From Favolaschia claudopus (taxonomy: Eukaryota > Basidiomycota > Agaricomycetes > Agaricales > Mycenaceae), in the NCBI GenBank assembly GCA_037176885.1, contig JAWWNJ010000026.1, positions 1,550,001-1,614,000 of the forward strand: 64,000 nucleotides of DNA, in the 5' to 3' direction. The notes under the pieces are model-generated. The model was not told the origin of the DNA, made no database searches, and was given only the letters and a program-made list of their open reading frames with translations. The number at the start of each line of letters is the position of its first letter. Within the stretch, counting starts at the first letter, position 1. Of this stretch, positions 1-11,066 are shown piece after piece. Both the position numbers and the translations under genes were made by a program.

Positions 1-139
1 AGAGCAGCCATCATCAATGGACGACCTGACGTCCAAGAGGCGGTATTCGCTACCGCCGTCCAGCCCCCAAGCCAGGATAGAGGACGTCGCACTAGAATGC
101 GCTTCCGGTTTCATCCCTACCCAAGCCCGCGATTGAGTC
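1..139 (+). CDS. Possible 3' end of a gene entering from the left edge
   Basis: Frame 2 is open from the window edge to a TGA at 137-139 and reads as an ordinary hydrophilic tail ending in the residues FIPTQARD. Frame 1 is also open, to 174, so the choice of frame is weak. No domain is recognisable. This could be the last exon of a gene lying mostly outside the window, or chance. Confidence 0.2.
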
Positions 140-1319
140 ATCACGATGGTGACTCGCCGCCTTGAGCGCTTGCGGGCGGGCTGTGAAATCGTTCAGTTAC
201 CGCGCGTATAAATCATAACGCACGTATTCAAGCCTCAAGGAATTGTGCAGTTTTACGATCTCGCCATGCTTTCCCTATCGATCAGCTTTGACGACCCAGC
301 GATGGTTTTCTGTTGAATTTTGCTTTCGTTTGTAGGCTCGCAAATGTAAAATATAACATTATGAGTTTGGAGTAACCATGGATGAGGTCACAATGAAACC
401 ATTTCACAGCAAGTCAAATTGGGACGACAGGTGAAATGAGACTCACCACAGTTTTTATTGCATCGGAAGAAACCGCGTCAAGAACGAGCCAAAAATGGCA
501 CCACCTAGAGTTCTCCAGGGATACCGCTCGCCCAGACCCAAGTCGCTTGGAGAGTTATCGACTCCGATGCGACTTGCCAGTGAATAGAAGGAAGCGACTC
601 TCGTTATTTTGATTCCCGGAAAATATCAATGGAGTTGATGAAGAAATGCAGAGCAGAACTGAGTGAAGGCAAGTAGACCATACTAGTAGTCACCGAACGA
701 GGATCGGCACGCCGATTACCAGAGAAGCCCTGAGAGAAGCTGAGATGTTCCGACTTTTTCGATACTTACATTTGACTTTGAGACCTACAGATAGGGCGGA
801 GATTCAAGCTGTTCTACAGGGAGTATATCTTGAGCTGTCAGAGTTGATTGAAGAGGATTCGCCGTCTGCAACCAAGCGTCGAAGATTCAGTGGTGATGGA
901 AAGAGGGCAAGGCGTAAATTACACGTGATCCTGAGTCTGGGAAACTTGATTGTATCATTCACTCTTTCTCACGCCCACGCTCATTTCTTTCTGCTCCCCC
1001 CTCACCGCCTGCATGCTTTGACGACTCCTTGACTGCGTACAATATCCACAACTGCCTCGAGTTGGCCCATTTGTCTCGACCCCTCAAACCCTCGCTCCAA
1101 GGTTTTCGATTTTGAATCGGAGCCGACATTCAAATGGCATTCAAAACGGTCGACGTGTCACCTTGAAAAACGAAATTCGCACCAAGATTCGCACAAAGCA
1201 ACGGGTCTTTGATGTTGCCGAATATACGGCTCCTTATCACGCAAACCTTAATGTGAGAGACAGACTAAATCACTCATCAACGAGGAGCCCAAACTGGGAG
1301 GCTGGCTTGGTGCATCCAA
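140..1319. other. Intergenic, no gene recognised
   Basis: Mixed-composition sequence with only short unconvincing frames. A 95-codon plus frame at 745-1032 has a basic patch (KRRR) and a possible splice donor near 921, but I see no matching exon, paralogue or domain, so it is not called. Confidence 0.4.
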
Positions 1320-1850
1320 AACTGTGTCTCTTCTTGTCCAGTCTCGTCTCTGTTCGCTCAATGACAGGATTCTCCGGAGTCTCAAACGTCTTACACTTTC
1401 CAACACTTCTATCGCATTGTCTCAGATATCTATGGTCTACGGCTATCGTCTCGGGGGCAACACCGTCTCGTTATACTTGTTCCAACGACTCGCGTTGCCA
1501 TACTTGTTCGCTGAATCCGAGACTCCCGGGCTCAGGAGTCTCCGAACCGTGCGCCGTGTTATCCAAAATTCAGTCTCGTCACATCTATCGGTGTACTCGG
1601 CCCGGAAAGCAAACGCGTAGGCTCAAGAAAATCTCATCTCCGACTTGTCTGAAATTCCGGATATCGTCTCGACCACAAGCATGTTCGTCTCGCTTGAAGC
1701 ACCAGTTCAGACAACCGAGCAAATCCTTTCGATTTCCAAGCCAGTCATCTCTCCTCTCCTTCGTCTAAAGCTGCTCCATTGTCTCAAGGATCTCACTCTG
1801 TCTCAGACAGTCTTCAGCGGATTGAGACCATGTTCACCTCGTCTCGAAGA
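1320..1850 (+). repeat. GTCTC-rich stretch upstream of the mini-gene, copy 1
   Basis: About 14 occurrences of GTCTC (often TCGTCTCG or TTGTCTCA) lie in roughly 530 bp. About one is expected by chance when both strands are counted. The same enrichment precedes the paralogous mini-gene near 30.2-30.7 kb. Copies are irregularly spaced, all on the plus strand, and stop just before a TATA-like TTATAAG near 1889. A promoter-proximal factor-binding cluster or a decayed satellite are both possible. Confidence 0.5.
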
Positions 1851-2054
1851 CATGCAAACCCTTGGAGAATTCTGTCTACCCTCGAGCCCTTATAAGCGCA
1901 CGCCCTCGAAACCACAAGTCCCTCAACCAACGAGTTCTCCGCAAATTACCTCTTGTATCCTCCAAACGACCTCCCAAAATCTGTTCGTGGCATCTTGTTT
2001 CATGATCCCATCGCTTGCAGCTAATCCACTGCGATTCGGCGAACCCAGGATAAA

Positions 2055-2355
2055 ATGTGTACCAACTGGATCTGGGCTTGCTACGTCTACCGCCTTTGCA
2101 AACACAGCGCCGAAGGTCCCTTTGTAAGTCAATCCTTCTCTGGTCGAGTTTTTGGCCATAACTTGAACTGCCCTCCTTATCAGACACCTCGGAGCTGCGG
2201 GCGTCATTGCGCTGTAAGCAAGAATTGATTGCTCATTTGAGTTGTGAGATTTCGTGCTGATCTCATCGCAGCCGCCTCAACTCATCCCGGGCAAAGGGAA
2301 ACTACCCATCGTTCAAGTGGATGGGAAGTGCACAAACTGTGCACGGTTTCGATAA
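2055..2355 (+). CDS. 60-residue cysteine-rich protein, three exons (copy 1)
   Basis: Exons 2055-2123, 2184-2213 and 2272-2355 are joined by GT-AG introns of 60 and 58 bp and encode 60 residues. Cysteines are C2, C9, C15, C28, C32, C53 and C56, plus H17, giving C-x5-C-x-H-x10-C-x3-C-x20-C-x2-C, which could hold one or two zinc ions. There is no signal peptide or membrane segment, so a cytosolic or nuclear role is likelier than secretion. The paralogue at 30909-31214 keeps every exon boundary, phase and cysteine while about 16 codons differ silently and 10 change a residue, so it is coding and probably constrained. A TATA-like TTATAAG lies about 165 bp upstream. Function unknown. It resembles the general style of small fungal C/H proteins with a CxH and a CxxC end, but I cannot name a family. 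Confidence 0.75.
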
Positions 2356-4447
2356 CTGATTGCTATGTAAAACCACTAGAGTAAAACTAGTATTCTTCTA
2401 ATCGCTCTCACGTATCTAACAACCGACCAAAACTCGAATTGTCCTCTCAAAGTTATCACTTGGTTCAACAAATGCTGAATCAATTAATCGGTGGTCAAGG
2501 CAAGAACATTGAATACTACACTTGAGAGAACGAGTGGCTCAAGCCTCAACTAACAGCTAAACGCTCCGTTTGAATACGTCCTCCCTTTGCTTCAAGTTGA
2601 ACAAAATGGCAAGGTTGAATATTACCGGCATTGCCCGATGATCGATGATGGGAACAATCGATCGTGTGATCAGTGACGCTGTGCCCGCTGCGGCGCACCG
2701 CCTTTGTTTCGTACGATCATCACCTCTTTGCGTTTTTGCGCTTTGCTTGACCCTTGATGTTCGTACCAGTCAAAATCCCTCAGACATTGATTGGCTGCCT
2801 CGGTTCTTCTAGTTCCAACCCAAATCAGCTATGAAGATGGGGCTCCCTATCGAGATTCGACCCCACTGGCAGTCATCGGTGGCATCGAGCGACGTCCGTA
2901 ACACTTTTAACTTTCCTTGTACCTCGGGTTAAGAACGGGCTTAGCTTCTCTTTGCATCAACGTTCTGGTTTGCCACCACTTCTGCCGTGTGCTTTACGGG
3001 AATTCCCAGCTTGTCCAATGGATCTATATTTCGTGCCTTCAAGTAAAACCTCCGACTCTGTCTTCCGCGCAGACTCCGGATCTGCCCTTCGAAAAATGCG
3101 GATAGCACTTTGCAGGGAAATCCGGCGCCGATTATAACTTGATCTGACAACTCTACTGGTTCTCCACGCACTTACAACAACGAGATCAGCGGAATGTCGG
3201 TGTGCGATGGCGAGCGAGCTTCCAGAACACCGGCGTCTCGAGTATGCACTGGCGTCATAGCTTACAGCCGCTCAGAGCTCGCCTCCGTAATTCCCAGATT
3301 TAGCTTATCCAGTCTTGAACAAGCCTGTCGAAGATATTTTTTCAGCGTAGGTATATTTCGTCCCACAAATCTTCTGTAGTGAATTCTTAAACTGTGGCTC
3401 CGGAGTGTATGCGGAGGAAAGAGTCGGATGACATACTTACACTGATACGAGACTCGTAAGTGTAACATATGACTCTTATCTCTTGTTCCCGCTAACATTC
3501 AATCCAGCTGCGCCACCGTCAGGATGGCGATACAGCACCTAAAGCTCAGTTCGTATAATTATCTTCTTCCCATCTGGATACACACCAGCACTTCGCATGG
3601 CAGGTTGCATGCAAAGTCGGGCGCCTATGCATTGGTACATTTTTGATTTTCTTCCATGCCAGTCAGATGACGATGAGATACCAGGAGCAAATCGCCGGCA
3701 CGGCAGTACACGGACTTCCCTGTTCACTGCTATAGGTAGTGGTGGGCCTTACACCAATGCCGTAGCACTAGGCGGACCCGCACGAACACATCGGGAGCTC
3801 GAACTCACCGGATTGGGTGTCTGGATACTCTCTGTGCGTAGTATTTTGAGCCCGGAACCCCATGCCGAAGACAATAATGCCATAACACGTCGAACGACTT
3901 CGCGGAGAAGAGGCTGCTGACACTGACATCCTATCATACAGGCACTGGATCGGTGCAGCGTATGCCAGTGCCCCTCAGCGCCTGTCCTGCACTCTATTGA
4001 AATTGTTTGCTGTACAACTAGGAATTAGGAAACCAGCTCCTCGGATTGTCCAAAATCTGCTGCCGCCACTACTTTTGAGTCAAACATTGGCCGACAATGT
4101 ATCATTGTTCACCCCTCCTTTGGAGAGCCTTTACGCTCCGGAGCTGTCGGTCCTCCAACATACCCAAAATGGGAAGAGTAAAGAATCACTTAAAGGCGAT
4201 TCAAGAAGGCGGCGACATGATATGCAGGTTGCACGAATGATTATTCAAGTCTTTTCTTGGGTTTGTATACGGCGCTGGGAATGAAGCGATGAGGTACGTA
4301 TATATACTGGGCTCTTTTTATTCTCTCTTTTGTTCAAGTCCCTTGTAGCCAGCTAGCAAATGCCACACAGTTCGCACTCACTCGAAGACAACAATGCAGT
4401 GCTCGTTTTTTCAAATTCTCTTTCAAACTGTCTGACGATGAGTGCAG
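2356..4447 (+). pseudogene. Decayed gene block, copy 1 of the segmental duplication
   Basis: The stretch aligns by eye with 32445-32710 and 36840-38450. Similarity spans frames that are open in one copy and broken in the other. At 3194-3280 copy 1 lacks a G after GAGCGAG and lacks the GC of AGCGCCGC relative to copy 2, and a TAA breaks a frame that copy 2 keeps. Near 3660-3750 a frame rich in hydrophobic residues stops at TAG in copy 1 but continues in copy 2. At 4260 a one-base indel separates the copies. Exons of a membrane-type protein, now decayed, are the likeliest source. No intact model was found. The stretch also holds the empty TA site (2485-2486) of the fold-back element found in copy 2. 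Confidence 0.4.
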
Positions 4448-4948
4448 GGCGGTGCCAATGAAAGCATCACCCAGATCGGCATTGAAGGGGGAAACGAGTC
4501 AATCACGATAGATCCCAAACAGCCGGATGCCGAGGGAAATATGATCTTGCCAGATGGGCCAGCAGACGAGGGCCACCCTGCGGCCAGCAATATTCCTCCG
4601 AGTGGGGGAGTGTCTACCAGTGATATAACTGCGCAACGGTGGCTGGAACCCCGAATCGCCATTGGTACCAGAAATTCAGCTCAGGTATGTTGCTGACCTG
4701 TCCTTCACTCGTGCCCATTCATTATCAGTACAGGAACGAGCCGTCGACCCTACCGACGAATCCCAGAGAGAAGGACCTGGGCGTAGTCGTACTACCCCTG
4801 AGCCACCTGAAGTAAGTGGACAAGTCTGATGAAACAAGAAAAAAAAAATCTTACGTTGATTGCTGCTTTTCAGAGAACTAAGTCTTGTTGTGCAAAATTG
4901 GGTGATCACCTTGTCAAATGCTTTCGCCACATGGATTTCCGCACTTGA
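4448..4948 (+). CDS. 3' exons of an acidic, low-complexity protein (copy 1)
   Basis: Three exons are well supported: 4448-4684, 4734-4811 and 4874-4948, with introns of 49 and 62 bp (donors gtatgt and gtaagt, acceptors cag), ending in TGA. The translation is hydrophilic and acidic with a PPSGG motif and ends in MDFRT. The paralogue at 38451-38987 has the same three exons, the same phases and the matching end MDFRA. The true start lies upstream in the decayed block and could not be fixed, so the gene may be broken or simply have short 5' exons. No family is recognised. Confidence 0.5.
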
Positions 4949-5559
4949 GTCACTAGAAGAAGAAAAGAAACCTCCGGCCGGCATATGTTGAGCAATGCCG
5001 GCCGACCATGACCAAATTAGTTACGGTATATACATTGATCGGTTTTGTTGATCTATGAGAGATTGAGGTCTGACGGTTGATACCGTAGAGCATGGTCATT
5101 CAGACAATCTGAAGAGATGTGAAGTATGTGGATGTAACTTGAAGAATAGCGTGAAGTGGCCGGCACTCAATTTAATTGATGTCGGCGATCAAATATCATG
5201 AAATCCGATCCCGGTTTATATGGAGGTTAGGTCCCGACCACCAATTTTGTCCGGACGCGTTTGGGGCCTAAAATTTGAGTCTATCGAGAGCGTGCCGGGC
5301 TTAGTTTCAGATTCAAAAGCCGCTTCCGTACACCACATCGAGGTTTCGGGCCGACTCAGACATGGCCGGCCCGTAACCCGTAATTTCCCTGACAGATTTC
5401 TTTTTTGTAAAAAAAAAAAAAAAGGTTTCAGACACACGTTATACATAGAGTGAAATGCTTAGTTACATGCAGCAAATGTCTTCTTTAAGGGTGTAACCAT
5501 GTCCTCAGAGGTCACCGGGATCTCGGGTGATTTGAAATAGGTTGACATGAACATTCAGA
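4949..5559. other. Intergenic, no gene seen
   Basis: Contains a run of A residues near 5409-5423 and the region upstream of the membrane-protein gene. No repeat or promoter element stands out. Confidence 0.4.
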
Positions 5560-7162
5560 ATGAACGAGTTCCCTGGGAAGCCGGAAATATGTCAAATCTT
5601 CGGCAAACGGGCCGAACTCAACGAGGCAGCAATGAGGCAAAGTTTACAAAAGGGTGACCTGGACTCCTCTCTTCCCTACAGCACTCTAGTCATGGATACT
5701 GGGAGCGATATCATCTACAACTACCATACTCTTCCTGGTATAATTGAAGGCTGTCTCAGCACAATACTTTTGTGCATCTGGATTTCTCTTCATCCAAATG
5801 TTCCCCTAGCAAAGCGGAATTCATTTCCACCACCCAAACTCAAATTAATGCTTCTTTCGCTTGTTGCACCAGAAGTAACACTAGGTTTCGCTGCTCGACA
5901 GGCTTTGGTAGCACGCTGGGTTGCAAAAAGTGAGTAATGTATTGTGCAGAGTTCAACCAGAGCATTGGCCCACCTAGGGTGGAGATCTGTTGCTGAAACA
6001 GTTGACAATATCTCAGCACTGAGCTTGCTGTATCCGGCTTCATGCCAAAGACTTGTAAGCTGCATTCAGGCTCAAGTAAAAGTTCGATGGTGGCCCTGTG
6101 TTGAACTCTGCATCAAAATTATGTTGAACAAACTGATTCTAACAGTGATTAGAGCACAGTGTTTCACTCACCCATGCCTTTTTCTACACTATGGGTGGAT
6201 TTGAAACTTGCAATGGTCATCCAATTGTTGCACAGAATCAGCTAGAAATCTATCTGAGCAGCATCAGAATGGTGAAGCAGGAGGAGATCAAGGACAAAAG
6301 CAAGAAAAATACCATGCTTGCCACAATCATGGTGGTACAGATACTGTGGTTCATAGGATCTTATGCTACACGGATCTACACTCATCTACCAGTTTCAGCC
6401 CTGGAGATTGTGACCTTCTCCCTCACACTTGTTCACATAACAATATGGATACTTTGGAGAAAGAAGCCCAAAGACGTTGGATATCCAATCACACTGAAAA
6501 CTCTTGGTTTTTGTTCAAGAACAGTGGATACAGCAAATGCTGCAACCCCAAATCCTCCCCATTACCTTGGAGAGATACCACCTGAACATAGTTCAGCTAG
6601 TGATCACTATGGGTGTCAAAATCTCAATAAGCAGATCATAACACTGGGCAATGACAATGTTTTGGCTAATCCTGAGCAACTCTCCTTGACAAATGCTGTG
6701 GGTAACTGCCTAAATGAAACTGTACTTGGAGATTATCGGCATTTTGATCCCATGTCTGTGGGCTCAGTGCCTTTATATTGGTGCATGACCTTTGAAGAGG
6801 GTCCGTCATATCTTCCCTTGGTCTTGCTACTACAGATCATCTGCGCAACAGTGCTTGGCGCAATATATTGCTCTGCATGGAACATCATTTTCGCTTCTTC
6901 CATCGAGATGTGGATGTGGAGAGTCAGTGCCTCATTGACCACTGCCCTTCCATGGTTGTGCTTGATCTTTCTCAAAATCAGTAACAGATATAAGCATAAT
7001 ACTATCTCAAGACACATTTTTGCTTCTATCAATCATGGCCTCATTGCTCTCCTCCTTCTCACTCGTGTCTTGCTCTTGGGGATCTCACTGACAACATTAC
7101 GTCACATGCCTGAGCCAATGTTCCTAAATCTGAAGTGGAATATTGTGTTCCCTCATGTCTGA
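5560..7162 (+). CDS. Multi-pass membrane protein (Agaricomycete expanded family, copy 1)
   Basis: Model: exon 5560-5929 and exon 6153-7162, 459 residues. The donor is gtgagt after a phase-1 codon and the acceptor is ttag; the 223 bp intron is longer than the 55 bp one at the same place in the paralogue. Landmarks shared with the gene at 40135 are HPNVP, a PE motif inside a hydrophobic segment, FAARQ, a THAFFYTMGGF block at the second exon, EIKDKSKK, and a KKPKDV block after a membrane segment. About seven hydrophobic segments lie between residues 65 and 450, with a polar loop in the middle. From memory this is a large uncharacterised family of Agaricomycete integral membrane proteins. Substrate and function are unknown. 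The A/T content is higher than in the paralogue. The start ATG is the first in frame, but a 5' exon cannot be excluded. Confidence 0.65.
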
Positions 7163-8854
7163 GCTTGCCATGTTGGGTCAGATAATCAACCATATACGAC
7201 ATGGCTTCTCTCTCTTTCAATCTCAATCTAATTCTCATTGCGGTGCTCTCAAGTACCTCGTGGTCCTGGCTCATTGTCCTCACTTCTTGCTTTCTTTCCT
7301 CCACTGTCTCCACTTCTCACTTGGGCATTCACTCCATGGCAGAACCAGTTAAACTACCTCCTGAAAGTCAGGTTACGACTCTCACTTTGAGTGCAGTTAT
7401 ACGATTCAAGTCTGAACATTTTAAATTCACTTTTGTAGTTGCCCATGTGATTTCCCTTGTTGCCTTCTGTTCAGGTTCCATATCCCTCACGAGTACTTAA
7501 CCCCTACCTAATTTCCCCCACCCAGTCTGCAGTCTTTGAAATTGAATCTAAGAATAAAATTCCTGGGCCACTTTTCAGGTCTGTTTACAACACATTTGCA
7601 ATGAGAAAAAAAGAGCAAACCCTCCATGACACGAGCAACACTGATTCTGCTCCTAAAATTCTGAGAGTGTGTCACAGTATTCAACAATGCATACAACTGC
7701 CTCAGCAACAATCATTGTAAGCCAAGAATTTTTTGTAAGCTTCTCATGAAGCTCAAACATATTTCTTTTTTGTAATTTTGTTGATTCTCTTATAAGCAAT
7801 GCCATCACATAGTAAGCTTTCAATGTCCCACAAAAGTGGGTGAGTTCCATACAATAAATTTACTGCAACAAAATATTTTGAGACCTTCATCACTCCTTGC
7901 ATGAGATGCGGAACGAGCCTTGCTTCCGGCGTTTGGCGTTTGGCGAGCATTTCAAGCGCCGAGCACGCCCTTCCTGCGTGGCTTGTTGATGTACAAAAAC
8001 ATACCGAGCTTCTCGGCCTCGTTGCAGATTATTCCTGTTCCTGATAAGTATACCTCCGTCGGCGCACGGAGAGAGCTGCTTCTCACTGTTAGTCTTCACG
8101 TCGGCCGACATTGCATACGGGGAACGCACATACCTGCGTGCTCGACTCTGATTCTGAGATTCGTTCTTCCCACCCGCTATTCCCTCTCCATTGTACCTCC
8201 GATTAGATAACTGTCTCAGCGGCGAGCTACGCTCGCGACGACAATCTCGGTGCTGACTCTCAATCCAAAGTTCTTGTGGCTGCAGTGCCCGGCAACGGAG
8301 ATCAGGCATGCATCGGAAATATGTTTGATGTCGCTGAGAGGAAGCAAAAGATAAGTCGAATTTCAATTGGTTTGATGAGGGGCGAGGCATCGCGGCGTCT
8401 ATTGAGAGCGCAAGCAGAGAGGGTGGATGCTGATGTCAATATAGACAGGGGTCGAGCTTGAATGAGAATCGGGTTGTGTAAGAGGGTGCAGAGGGGGGTG
8501 CGCGCACAATTCGGGACGTCGTTTCTATGCTAGCGGGCAAAGGTGACTTTGCCCGAATCTGAAACTCTGCTCTTCGTCATCAGCCTCCCCGTGTTTAATG
8601 TGTACGCCGACCGCGCATACCTGAGCCTTCAATCCAGTCGCCTAATTTGAAGCACAGCGCTAGGAGAGAACTCAGCTGGTGGACGACCATCACCGCGTTT
8701 GTTCTCCCCTGTGGTGGTTCCCAGGAACAAAAAAAAAGACAGGAGCGCGAGCACGCGCAGGGGAATACCATAGCAGAGATACGGGAGCAGAACACGAGTG
8801 GAAATCCATGTCGTTTGAGCCACCATGACAGCCCAGGGATCGCGGCCCCTTGCT
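7163..8854. other. Intergenic, no supported gene
   Basis: The A/T-rich part to about 7900 has only short frames. One at 7201-7500 has a hydrophobic start but no splice, paralogue or domain support. The G/C-richer part to 8854 contains a minus-strand hydrophobic frame at 8629-8826 that might be an alternative last exon of the next gene. Confidence 0.35.
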
Positions 8855-9286
8855 TTATGAGGTTGTGTGTGCTGTCAGACATGCCGGTAGTTCACTCGCT
8901 AAGAACCTGTAGTCGAGAGGAGAAGAGGGGAGGGCAGGAAACAAGGCCAGAGTCATTACCGGACTTGGTAATCTCCTAGTCCTCTGTGTATGTACGGCTG
9001 GTGCTCTGGAGTATTGCGGGGACGCAATGAGGCGGTGTGGGCGAGCCAATGCGTGGTGTAGTATATATCGTCGACGTAGACGGGTGGGACGGCCAGTGTG
9101 AAAGTGGCGGCCAGGGAGAGACGATGCACGTCTGAGGTGCACAGAGGCGAGGGGGAAGCATCGATATTGCACAACCGGATGGACACTGTCATCGAAGCGG
9201 ACGAGAAGAAGCTCGAATTCGTCCAGGATAAGGCTGTCAGAGGAAGTCGAGGGACGTAGGTGAGGATGGGCGGCGATGAAACATTT
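8855..9286 (-). CDS. Probable spliced minus-strand gene, 3' part only
   Basis: On the minus strand three exons join in frame: 9286-9187, 9131-8960 and 8906-8855, with GT-AG introns of 55 bp (9132-9186) and 53 bp (8907-8959) and a TAA stop. Third codon positions are rich in G and C throughout, as expected of a real coding frame, and the frame changes exactly at the introns. The product contains the stretches LILDEFELLLVRFDD and LAATFTLAVPPVYVDDIYY. The 5' exons are not resolved; a frame at 9354-9563 (minus) ending in a gtgcgt donor is a candidate but its phase does not fit simply. No known domain is recognised. Confidence 0.35.
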   Translation of the reverse strand, partial: KCFIAAHPHLRPSTSSDSLILDEFELLLVRFDDSVHPVVQYRCFPLASVHLRRASSLPGRHFHTGRPTRLRRRYILHHALARPHRLIASPQYSRAPAVHTQRTRRLPSPVMTLALFPALPSSPLDYRFLASELPACLTAHTTS

Positions 9287-11062
9287 CTCGAGTCAACAGG
9301 GTCAGAATATGCGCACTTTTGATTCATTGTCATTTCGTACCCTGCTCGAAAAACTAAGATGACGTGTACGCACCTTCGGATTCCCTCTGTCCGTCCCTCC
9401 GTCTGACTGACTCAGGCATCTCCACACAGAATGCGGTGGGCGCCAGTGATGGCGGTAGTCTGTTGTTGACCGCGATCGCTTGCACGGTCGCTCGTGTTAT
9501 TACCAATCGTCGGAGTTCGAATATCTTCCCACGGCTTCCTCCCTTTCTTTGAACGTCGTGCACCTTCTAGAAGCAAACTTTGGCCGGGAAAGTATCTTCT
9601 ATGATATATTCTAACATGTCTATCTGGTAGAATTTATGATTTTCCGGCCCCAATGCATTCAACTGTACGACCCATGAGTTTGACAGGATTTGTCAGCCAA
9701 TTTTGAATCTCGTCGCTGCCTGCATATTTTCTCTGTATTTCACTGACAAATGTGTTCATTTAGGACTAAGAAAGGTCGGTGCAGCCAAATTTTTACTTAA
9801 AACACGCTTGAAGCGATGAAAAGGAGCCCAAGAAATTTCTGATTATGTAATAAGGCGGGCGACCGATCCGCCGACTGACCTTCTCAACAGACTACAACAA
9901 CCGCAGGTATGAGGACCATATTGTTGTAGCGTCTGTCTACGAGAGACTATGATGGCGGTGGACCTGTTGTGCATATATCACTGGCGATTAGCCCCGCGAA
10001 ACCTGGGGCGAGCTTCAAATTGCGCAGTCAAGGTCGAAAGTGGGGCTTGAAGCAAGCTCAAGGAACAGGTCGTCATTGGTCGTGGAGAAGTGAGGTAGTG
10101 CTATGTGTGCTGCCATAGATTGCGTACGGTCTCGGGCGCTCCAGGGTTTCATGTTTGAGTGACGAAGGTGAGCGGAGGAGACAAAGAGCAAAAAATTACC
10201 GAATTTGGAAATCTCCACGTGTCAAATCGATTAGTCAGCTTTGTCCTTCTCTTCCACAACGCTCACCATCCCTCGAATGCATTTGTCCTGTTCTTTTGAG
10301 CTTTACTCTTTCATGCTGGTAGCCCAGCTAAAATGACGTGGGATTAGGCCTCTTCGAGGCGGGGGCTGAACCTTTAGGTCCTTTTTAGCTTCGTTCCCTC
10401 AAATTTTGCTGCTGAGATGTAATTTTCTCTTCCATGTTTCTCCCCATCCAGAATTTGGAGACCTCGATGTGGTAACTAGAATTTGCCTACAGTATCTGGC
10501 ATCTGCCGACGGCATATCGGCGCACGCTGATCTGACTCGGATGTGAACTCGCATCAGGGAGAAACAGCGCATCGCGCCTGAGAATTGTGCGGCCAGGACC
10601 TGCGGCCTGCGGCCCGAGAGACTTCACTGTGGCCTTGTTTCTTCTTTTGTTGCTTTTATTCTTTTACTTGAACCAATTTCTTTATATCACGCCGCGCAAA
10701 GTCGTACAAGAACCCAATTTTGAATTAAACATGAAGGCTTGAGGTAGAAACAAAACAAACACATCAATTCCACTGAAACAATAGCTGATGGAAAATCCGT
10801 GCCGGTTCAGGCAAGGAGCCCGAATTACTTGATGATTGATCTTGCGAGTGTTTCCCTTGAGGTTCCGCTGGTGAACTATTTCATTGATGCTTTAATTTGG
10901 TATGTAGTACAAAAGTATGATGAATACGACCGGCTGCCCGGAAAAAGCTTGGAATTCCAGACGATCAACCAGCGCTGAGCCGCGCTACCCGCCTGGCAAT
11001 CACCGAGGCTGCTCTATTTGGCAACTTGAACTCTCAAGAGAAAACAGGGGTTGTCAAGAAAA
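9287..11062. other. Intergenic, up to the element A insertion site
   Basis: No convincing gene. A short minus frame at 10015-10218 has a donor-like gtaatt but no partners. The insertion site has TGTCAA and TTGACA on either side of the target (11052-11057 and 29129-29134), a small inverted repeat interrupted by element A. Confidence 0.35.
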
Positions 11063-11066
11063 CCGC
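11063..11066. other. Target-site duplication CCGC (left), paired with 29125-29128
   Basis: CCGC directly precedes the left LTR and is repeated directly after the right LTR. The reconstructed target reads AACCGCGTTG. Only four bases, but exactly at the LTR boundaries. Confidence 0.75.

Noticed and set aside
7201..7500. 99-codon plus frame with hydrophobic N-terminus
   Set aside because: No paralogue, splice support or codon bias; likely chance in A/T-rich DNA.
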